Source: Zelopaecilomyces penicillatus
Lineage: Eukaryota > Ascomycota > Sordariomycetes > Hypocreales > Pseudodiploosporaceae
Assembly (NCBI GenBank): GCA_005765155.1
Contig: VCCP01000004.1
Span: 3,782,001 to 3,846,000, forward strand
Direction of reading: 5' to 3'
DNA length: 64,000 nucleotides
Below, piece by piece: positions 55,930 through 64,000 of the stretch (its first letter is position 1; every line of letters begins with the position of its first letter). The notes under the pieces were generated by a model that ran no database searches, was not told the origin of the DNA, and worked only from the letters and a program-made list of their open reading frames with translations. Both the position numbers and the translations under genes were made by a program.

Positions 55930-58900
55930 CGTGCCAATGTATTCACTTAGTTACGGTTACTGGAAAGCGAAAAGCAGAAGGAATTCTAGAGAGTGGTGAT
56001 GTTCGATATATTGCTCCATGACACGGGTGGATGATAACGCAAGCGTTGTATGATAGCTTCTACAGTAATCTCTACAAACCATTGGCTATCAATCCTATCA
56101 AATCAGACTCGGATCTTGTTATCCACTCAAAAAGCTTCTACAAGATTCTAATGTACCTGGCATGAGTGTTGTGATAATAGATGGAAGCAACATCTCCACT
56201 GTTTGCACAAAGCTAGCACAGCTATTTGTGTCTCATCTTTGAGAAGCACTTATGTTTCGTTCTACATACGGTATCCAAGTTGCCGGCTTCCCAAAGGCTC
56301 ATGCCAAATTCCCCATCGTCAACTCATTCGATCGAGATCGCCTTGTTTCATTACCAACTTCACAGCATTTTCACGTATGTTCTTTAACTACTTGCCATAA
56401 CGGTTGGATATGAGTGCGCGCACAATGAACTGTACAATTACAGAATCTCGTCCGATAAAACTACATCTGGGAGTACATGATTGCTTGTCGTGATGTTTTG
56501 CAGGATTCTGTCACGGTCTACCATACCAGCAATCGGCCACTAACCTCAATTTTTTGGCTCAGTAACGTCCAAGACATTGGGGGAAGCATCGAAAGGTTTC
56601 TTTGATTCGTTAATACTGATTGAAGATCATTAATCCGTCCGCAGAAGACCCAAGGAAAAAAACACTGGAAAGAACAAACCAGGGGGTAACCGGCCAGGTA
56701 GATAAAATTACAAGGACAGATACATGACATTTTGGTTAACGGCTTGATATTGATGATTTTGGTGTTGTTCTGTTAGACTGGCTAGCTAGAATGATTTTAC
56801 CAGAGTGCAATGAAAAAAATCATTTTCTTTGACGTTATTGTATACCAGACGAAACGTAACAATGAAACCCATTACACCCTAAACCTGGAGATGTGCGTTT
56901 TCAACAATCAGCTTGTATACTAGCATTGCAACCAGTCCCATGGGTAACCTGAACCTTAGAAATTAATTAAGATCAATTGAGAATGATCTGACATTCGGTT
57001 ATAGTTTGTTAATTACGGCCAACCCAAAAATAATTCCCAAACCTACAGACCCCAAAGTTGGTTGATTGGTTTAGGGTAGGGATGCTCTTGGAAAGTTGAA
57101 GGATTTCAACTGTACCTACAGAACAAAAAATATGTCTATTTCCAGGGGTTTGAGAGGTGATGTGACATAAGGGCTTCTAATATCTCCCAAGAACAAGCAA
57201 GTCACAAGAAAAAGCATTCTGGGCTTTGCCTTGAGGAATCACGGTTGAAAAGGTAGACCAATTCGCCAGGCACGATTCCGCAGACGGTGCGCTCTAACGC
57301 GCCTCACATCGCGCAATTGTAGAACGAGTCAATTCAGTCTGGTAATCAAATGACCGTGTGGTTCAGGAGTATATCGCATAAGAGCTATTCAACGAATATG
57401 GTTCTCTGTTACATATTCCTCTTTTCCTTTTGATGCGGCAGAATAACACACTTATCAATCTAGTCCAAGTTTCATCCTCTGAGAAGATTTGCAATGGCAC
57501 AACCTATTAAGTATATCTTCCGAGTAGTTTCGCTGCTAATTTTAGCATCATTAACAGTGGGCATAGGTACTTCTTGTTATTTTCCTTCCTACGACGCAGT
57601 CACGTAGCCTGTCATGGTTAATGTGTCTCGCTACGTCACTCTCGTACCTGTTTGCGTCTTATTAGGGAGCAATTTTTGTACCGTTGTACGCGTAGATTAT
57701 GCCGGCTGGCGCGTTCGTCTACCCCTGCCACCTGTCATTGCATGCTGTAGTGCCTTTTGAAAGCTACCGATGATGTTCATCCTCTCTCTTCCCCTGATGC
57801 CTTGTCTCTCTCTGCTTATGGTGTCGGAAATGTGCCTCGTCATGAGTATCAGCGTGTTAACATATCGGGGAGTCGATGCTCGAACTATTCGTATTGTATT
57901 CGTTGTCTATGTGTATGTTGGCTTATTATAAACTGCACTCTATTCCAATGTCTGCAGGCTGTTCCTCGAGATTGAAGTCGGCGTATTATATTTCAATGTC
58001 TTGAAATGAGCTTGTTTTGCTCTTGTGATGTTGCAGAAATCGATTGCATCGGACCTTTCCAAGTAGGTGAGTCATGACCAGTAACGCGCTTCAAGAAGTC
58101 CATGATAGGTTTGTAATTTTGCTCTTTCGTTGGTCTGTCTCCTATAATACCAGTTATGTGGGACTTGTGCTTAAATTTTCAACGTTGGGTTGAAGACATT
58201 AGTTTCTGCCATATTGTTCTGTTGTTGTCCGGATTATTGTTCTGTCATAACACAAGAATACAAAATGATTATCAAATCCGTATAAAGCGACTGTTTGCGT
58301 GCTCGTCATGTTTAGACTTCATTAGGCTCATCGTTTGTAGCCTGCTCATTCGGTAGTAGCTCGTTGTCTCGTTGGTAACAGTGTTGTATGAATTGCTGTC
58401 TTGGGTTTGGGCTGTTCACCTAAATCAAAGAAGTTCGATTTGACCGGACAAACTTTTCAATGCTTGTATTCATTTCTTGTTTCTCCTCGCCCAACTTTGT
58501 TGCGTCTGTTCCCTGTGTTTAATGAGTCTCGGGCGAATCAATTGGCTAGTCGTCGGGACTAGACTTAGCAGGTCAGTGTTTAAGGGGCACCATACAGGTT
58601 GTGGTATGTTATTATCATCTCTAGGAGAAGGGTTCAGTGCGATTTCGCATAGCAAGTTCGCCAAAGGAAGAAAATTCAAAGTTGGCAGAGAGTGTCGGCA
58701 TACTTCACGAATCCTCTCTGGTTGTTTGAGAGCTGTACGGGATCGTCTTTCTAATTTTCGTGTGCTCGATATAGTAGTAAGCTGTAAAACTAAGTGTCTG
58801 CCGAAGTTTGATTATCAGTGTCTAGGGTTAAGGGGGTGTATGTCGGATGTTGTCGACGATGGCAGGTATGAATACCTAGTGCGGTAAATACGCGAGAGTT

Positions 58901-61900
58901 ATTTTTCTCGGCGAGCAATCGTGCTTCGGTATTCTCAACTCCTGTGTACCAGAATCATACAACGAAGTACATCGACGGAACCTGTCTGAGAAGATTAAAA
59001 GGAAAGGGGAACAAGAACAATCAATTGTGCTGTTGATGGCTACAGACCTTCTTTTCTCACCGTATGATGCTACACATGAACGTTGCACTTTACCTACAGA
59101 GAATCCTCTACTCAAAGCCAACAAATCAAAATCCGCGGGAATTCAAATTCTGAAAGTTGCCTTTCTTTGAGAAAATGTTCACAATATGAAGAATAATATC
59201 CTTAAAGCGCAGCAGCTACATTCAAACCAGTTTTACTACGATTAGGTTGTGATATCAGGGTGAAATTTTCAAACCAATAGATGGTATCCTTGTTGACTTT
59301 CAAGGTCGGTGCATGTAAAGTGTCGGCGACGACAACACTAAAGCTTTACCATGAACCCAAGTTGGTATGGACGTATAAGCTTAGAAGACGGTGCCAGCCC
59401 CTGTTACAGAGCAGCAGACTAGTTTCGAGATGCAGGAGCCCAATGTGTAGGCGGTTGGAAAAGACGAGTCAATGACTCTTGTGCCCGAGACTGGAAACGA
59501 CAGTATTAAACACCACTTCCTTGCGTGACGGTAGGCAATAATTAACAAGCAGACGCGGTCCAACATTCAGCGTTTCGTCTGGATACTCGAAGGCAATGGC
59601 CACATCATATAGGAATCAATCACACAGCGCGGGCTGACTTCATTTGCCCAACCCAACTAAGGACTTACAGCGCTCGGCTTGAGATCTATCCGTGGAGGTA
59701 AGAAACTCCAATGTGCTTGATACTATGTAGTGAATCCGGTGTCTATATTGAATGGCCCGTTATCGCCAACGCTTTCAATTATTAGTTCTCAAATCTTTGC
59801 GGCATCCCTTCACTCACCTGCGCTACTGGACCTCTTCTTCCGCAATGTCCGCAAGGAACCACGACGACCCGAGACCAAGGGGGGCGATAGTTTCTTTGTC
59901 ACCCGGCGCAAAAATGAGGATGCAGGGGTAGATTTCATTACGTGTGCCGCAACTTGAGGAATAACTAGACCAACACCCTGCCTGCATCGTCAGGTTACCA
60001 CGTAGTAATCGTACTACCAAAGCTCAATTGACCCTGAAAACGCCATCATGCTGGTTCCAATTTGCAGCCACTGTTCATCTAGATATAATTACTACGTGGA
60101 CGGCCGAGCAGTCTGGCTCATGTACGTTTGATATGTGCAGTAGTGACGAATAAGCAACTACTGTACATGTAGCCCAATAGGAGAAAAAGAGAAGAAAGCC
60201 TACATATGAGTACCTAACATCCTCATTTCCTCTATACACCCACCTACTGCGAGAAAACGGGGACCAAGCGCTTATGGGTTGTGTATGGAGTACAAGATGA
60301 CCGAGCTATCTGCCAAGCCATTGGAAGGGGGGGAAAGCATGTAATACCTACTACCGGTATATGACTGGTATCGACCTGTCTAAGCACAGGTGGCGCTCGT
60401 AAAAGGTCATTCCTCTCCCGATATTTGACATCATCGGGATCGGCGTTGGCTGTGAAATTAGATGCCTAAAGGTGTGCATACCAGAAGCCAGCTAGAGCTA
60501 AAGGCGTTACAAAATCTGTTACTCTTGAGGCGAGGCCAAAAACAGGAATACGAGCATATAGTGTATAGCACGAACAGGAAGGTTCAATTCGCTTTGGGTT
60601 GCGGTGGTGTCGTGAATTGTACATCGGAGAGTCGCCACCCTGCAGAATGATCTCATTCCACCGGGCCATGCCGTTGGGTTTGGGTTCTTGAGCATCTCCA
60701 ATAGACTTGATTGCGGTTACGCGTACATGCATATCGGTGTTGTTGCGCCCAATACATAATCTCCAGGGTAAGCTGAGCGGGGCAGGCCCGGGGAAAATTC
60801 TCCTCTGGTGAGATTTTCAGCAAAAGACCCTTCAATTGAGCTCAAGACACGAATGATCTCTCTTTTGGATTGCTGATGCACCTCTAGGGATTGCCAAATC
60901 CCCGGGCTGATTAGCTCTCCACGGACCCAACCAGGTGAGCATCAATTGCAATCGCAGCGCGTTCCATTGGTCAATCCAAGGCTAGTCCGACTGACTGACA
61001 ATGGAGGCAAACACTACACAGACCCAGTCGGCGGCCAAGGAAAGCAAGCATCGCAAAGCAGCAGCACAGGACTGGAGACCGCAGTGCAGAATGCAGAAAG
61101 GGATCGTAGAAACCGCTCGGCACAGCACCAAGCCGTCCGCCGGATGTGGTCCATTCCCCTCGGATGTGGCCCTTCCGGATTCCAGCCTTTCGGGAGAGAC
61201 GTCGCCAGCCAACCACAGCCATCGGCCACCCCCCTCTCTGCTCCACGCGCCACGGCACGCCGTGCGTTGGGCTCCGTCCGGGCACGTCGTTGATGTCATG
61301 GATCCCAATTTGACTCCCTTGAGAAGGCGTGTGAGCCAGGTCAAGCCAGGAGCCTCGGGCTGGGTTTGCTTGTTAAAACGGACGAGGCCATTGGTTGGCT
61401 CCCCTGACAGCAGCGCCCTCAAAAGCAGAAAGCAGAAAGCCAGGGCTTTGACTGGCGCTGCCAGATTGGTTAAGTAAGATACGTTTGGATCTGCAGGATT
61501 GCCTCAATCCGACCTATACGCGTGTTTCCCTCCTGGACCTGGACGACGGGAAACTGGCTGAGCTTCCCCACATGTGTCATCTGCGAAAATCTCCACTGGC
61601 TTTCGAACATGGAGGGGAGGGGGGAGAGGAGCTAGCTAGGCTGCCAAGCTGCCTGTGTTTGCCTGTTAGGGGAGCTACTCAGCGAGTTGAGGCAAATCTT
61701 GTCGATTCTTGGAGGCGTCGGGTTCCCCTTTGTCGATGAGGAAGCTTTCCGTTCCGACGCCCACAACCATCCAGGCTAAACCAATCTCGAGACAACGTGG
61801 TGGTGATTTGCTTACCCCCCTCCCTCAAAAGGAAACTGTCCTCGACAATAAACCCCCTGTGCTTAGGAATTACTGACTTTTAACTCGCTCAAAGAGGCAC

Positions 61901-62829
61901 GGGCAGGTCTCAGCCCGCTCACCCCATCCCTACAGGCGCAGGCTTGCATGGGCTAATGATGATTCACCAGGCTTCCCTGTGAAACAATTGAGCTTCGACC
62001 CTTTTTGACGTCTGCCAGCGAGGAATTGGAAACGCTCATGGGTTGGTTAACAGCTTGTTGAGCCAATTGACTTTTCAACTTGGCTACGAAGACAGTAAGC
62101 AAAAATCAAAGCAGTGAAGCTCAACTTGATATCGCAACACACATATGGCCTCCTTCTTTTTTGTGTATCACAAAGCCTGGAAGCTACAACATTTGCCTTA
62201 TGTTTTTTTGTATCAGAGAGTAAATTTCCCGAGGCAGGGGAAGCGTGTCGCACTTGCAACAGTGGCGTTCCATTTCAAGCTGTGAGTGGGTGTGTTGGGG
62301 GCCCAAAGATGAGTCCCTGTTCTTCCTAGTCCCCACACTCCTACAAGATCACGATTCTGCGACCTCTGCCGCAGCCTTTCGGGGGGTGCAGCCAAAGGCC
62401 AAAAAGTACGGATGCCTACCTGCACCTCTCATATCACCTAGCTCGGAGTAGAAACACGCCGGTACTTGGCAGTAACCTTGGGGAAAGTCGCAGATTTGCC
62501 TATTTGGCCGTGTGCAGGGCCGAAATGATGACCCTGCTGGTACAGCTCCTTGGCCGGAAGGTTCACCATCCGGCGTTGGACAGACGCATGCCAGACTCAC
62601 CTCCCGATCCACCCAGAAACAAACACTGACCAACGCTTTGAGCCTAAGACAGGGGGAGGGGGAATGATGGGAGAGGGGAATGTGCTATTGCTTGTTGTTT
62701 CTCGTTGTTGATAAAGACAGCGTTCGCGCCCCCCAATCTGTTATTCTTCTTCCCATCCACCTCAATCACTCTTTCATCGAGCATCAACACTACCGAATTG
62801 CCTCATCAACCTCACAACAAACCGACAAT
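55930..62829. other. 6.9 kb gene-poor region
   Basis: No gene can be defended here. The left and middle parts (56.4-59.3 kb) are AT-rich, and the plus strand of 57.5-58.9 kb is T-rich. A CG-richer patch at 60.95-61.75 kb has longer frames on both strands (for example 61001-61477, 158 residues) without any domain. I saw no terminal repeats, transposase or reverse-transcriptase motifs, and no tRNA. The last few hundred bases (from about 62650) are a pyrimidine-rich promoter of the next gene. The region could be gene-free, or hold decayed genes. Confidence 0.4.
57494..57607 (+). other. Short ORF with signal-peptide-like N-terminus
   Basis: A 37-codon frame opens with ATG and a basic/hydrophobic leader (KYIFRVVSLLILASLTVGI) resembling a signal peptide, then Cys and an early stop. 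It is the only secretion-like start in the gene-poor region. A short donor-like GTACTT falls just after the leader, so it could be the first exon of a small secreted-protein gene or a remnant of one. No second exon can be defended. Confidence 0.25.
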
Positions 62830-63854
62830 ATGCGTGTCTCATCTATCCTCATGGCCGCGGCTGCCACTGCCGTCAACGCCCAGCGCCCCAAGGACACCTC
62901 CATCTGTGATTACTACACCAGTACGTCTCCACCCAAGCTCTCCCAATCGCAAGTTTGATTTAACTAACATCTATTTCAGAGGCTCTTCTCAAGGAGGTCA
63001 CTGCTGAGAACCAGGCCACCCTCTTGACCCTGGTCGTCAACACTGTCATCATCGGCAACTACACCATGCCCAATGTTGGCATCAAGGTTCCCGGTATCCT
63101 GGCTGAGGGCGAGGTCGAGGGCGAGAAGGTCAACCTGCTCCCCTACTTCACTGGCGACCTTGCCTCCACCAACCGAGGTGGTGACAAGGGTGTCTCCGTC
63201 AACTTCCTTGACGGTGGTGCCGCTGAGCCCCTCATGAAGAACAAGCCCGCCAACGACGAGAAGTCCAACCAGTACTTCCTCGTTACCCATTTGTACCAGT
63301 TCTTCGGTGCCCTTCTTGGCTGCACCAAGCAGGGCATGCCTGGCTTCAGCGCCTATGATGGCGATGCCAGCATGTACAACGTCCACTCCAAGATGGGTCT
63401 TGGAAACGCTGAGATGACCTACTTCATCCAGCAGGTCGGCATGGCCGCTGCCTCTTTCGGCGTTGCCAAGGAGGATGTTGAGGCTGTCGGCAAGGCCCTC
63501 ATGGACACCTTCGGATACCGATGCTCCCCTGCTGCGGCTGTCATTGGTGACAAGAAGGAGCTCCAGGCTATCTGCATTGCTGAAGACTGCCCCAAGGCCC
63601 CCAAGGATGCCACCTGTGATGCCTATGCCGCCGTTGTTGAGCCTACCAAGGCTTCCGGCTCCAGCTCCAGCTCTGCCAGCGCCCCTACCTCCGGCGCTGC
63701 TACTGGCACTGCCACCGGTACCGCCACTGGCACTGTTACCTCCGGCTCTGCTACCGGCACTTCTGCCCCTACCACTGTCTCCAAGGCTGGCGCCATGGCC
63801 ACTGGCATCAACGTTGCCGCTGTCCTTGCCGGTGTTGCTGCTTTCGCTCTGTAA
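62830..63854 (+). CDS. GPI-anchored secreted protein, possibly truncated-globin-like
   Basis: Two exons (62830..62920, 62980..63854) give 321 residues. Signal peptide: residues 1-17 (MRVSSILMAAAATAVNA). Six cysteines (26, 145, 212, 229, 234, 243) remain in the mature part, so disulphides are likely. From about 250 to 300 is a Ser/Thr/Gly/Ala linker with TGTATGT repeats, a probable O-glycosylated stalk; it ends in a hydrophobic tail (304-321), a GPI-attachment signal. The core (about 30-210) belongs to a conserved filamentous-fungal family without a name. Its LVTHLYQFFGALLGC and MYNVHSKMGLGNAEMTYF stretches resemble the E and F-G helices of group I truncated haemoglobins, with His166 in the place of the haem-binding His. 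This is inference from pattern only. Codon use is strongly biased to C-ending codons, implying high expression. Confidence 0.85.
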
Positions 63855-64000
63855 GCAATGACTAGCATTTGTTGATGGAATTTGGGTCAGGCGAAGTCAC
63901 TTATAATTCGATGTATACTACTCAGCAACTAAAGATGCTGATAATAATAATCACGCTTGGCGATGGAAGATGAAAATACCAAGACATATGTATGTCAGCT

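Noticed and set aside
61001..61477. 158-codon open frame, plus strand, starting with ATG
   Set aside because: Both strands are open here because of a GC-rich patch; the product is a Ser/Arg/Pro mix with no motif, and overlapping minus-strand frames are equally long.

Overview
The window is nuclear DNA of a filamentous ascomycete, most likely a sordariomycete of the order Hypocreales. The genes are monocistronic and well spaced, with short GT-AG introns of mostly 50-120 bases. The gene set is typical of filamentous fungi: a HET-domain gene, a CAP10-like glycosyltransferase, a secreted large catalase, an ERMES subunit and a GPI-anchored wall protein. One enzyme, isoorotate decarboxylase, closely resembles the versions known from Cordyceps and Metarhizium. 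The species cannot be fixed from sequence reading alone. I recognise 24 protein genes and no tRNA, rRNA, transposon or CRISPR.

From 1 to 16 kb: SWC5 (minus, runs off the left edge), a PhyH-type dioxygenase, the WD40 protein WDR70, the SWI/SNF ATPase SNF2, a DUF676-like serine hydrolase, the fatty-acid elongation dehydratase PHS1 (minus) and a spliceosomal J-protein (CWC23/DNAJC17 type). From 16 to 20 kb lies the clearest functional unit: isoorotate decarboxylase (minus) and thymine 7-hydroxylase (plus), transcribed divergently from one 1.1 kb region. These are the consecutive enzymes that turn thymine into uracil in the fungal thymidine-salvage route. An ankyrin protein follows, then RER1, PAF1, a CAP10-family glycosyltransferase (minus), a HET-domain gene, a secreted catalase with five introns, an ENT nucleoside transporter and inositol-pentakisphosphate 2-kinase IPK1 (minus).

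From 41.4 to 46.2 kb is a gene-poor stretch rich in microsatellites. After it come MDM34 (with an unusually long intron), YAF9 (minus) and COQ11 diverging from one promoter, SYF2 (minus), and an unnamed probable mitochondrial protein. From 55.9 to 62.8 kb is a second gene-poor stretch with no gene I can defend, holding one short signal-peptide-like ORF. The window ends with a highly expressed-looking GPI-anchored secreted protein whose core recalls a truncated globin.

Much of the content is housekeeping chromatin and RNA biology (SWC5, YAF9, SNF2, PAF1, WDR70, CWC23, SYF2). No secondary-metabolite cluster is present. The observations most worth following are the thymine-to-uracil gene pair and the possible surface-anchored globin-like protein. 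Exon borders were placed by hand from splice sites, reading frame and family alignment from memory; they are consistent in phase but not backed by transcript data.
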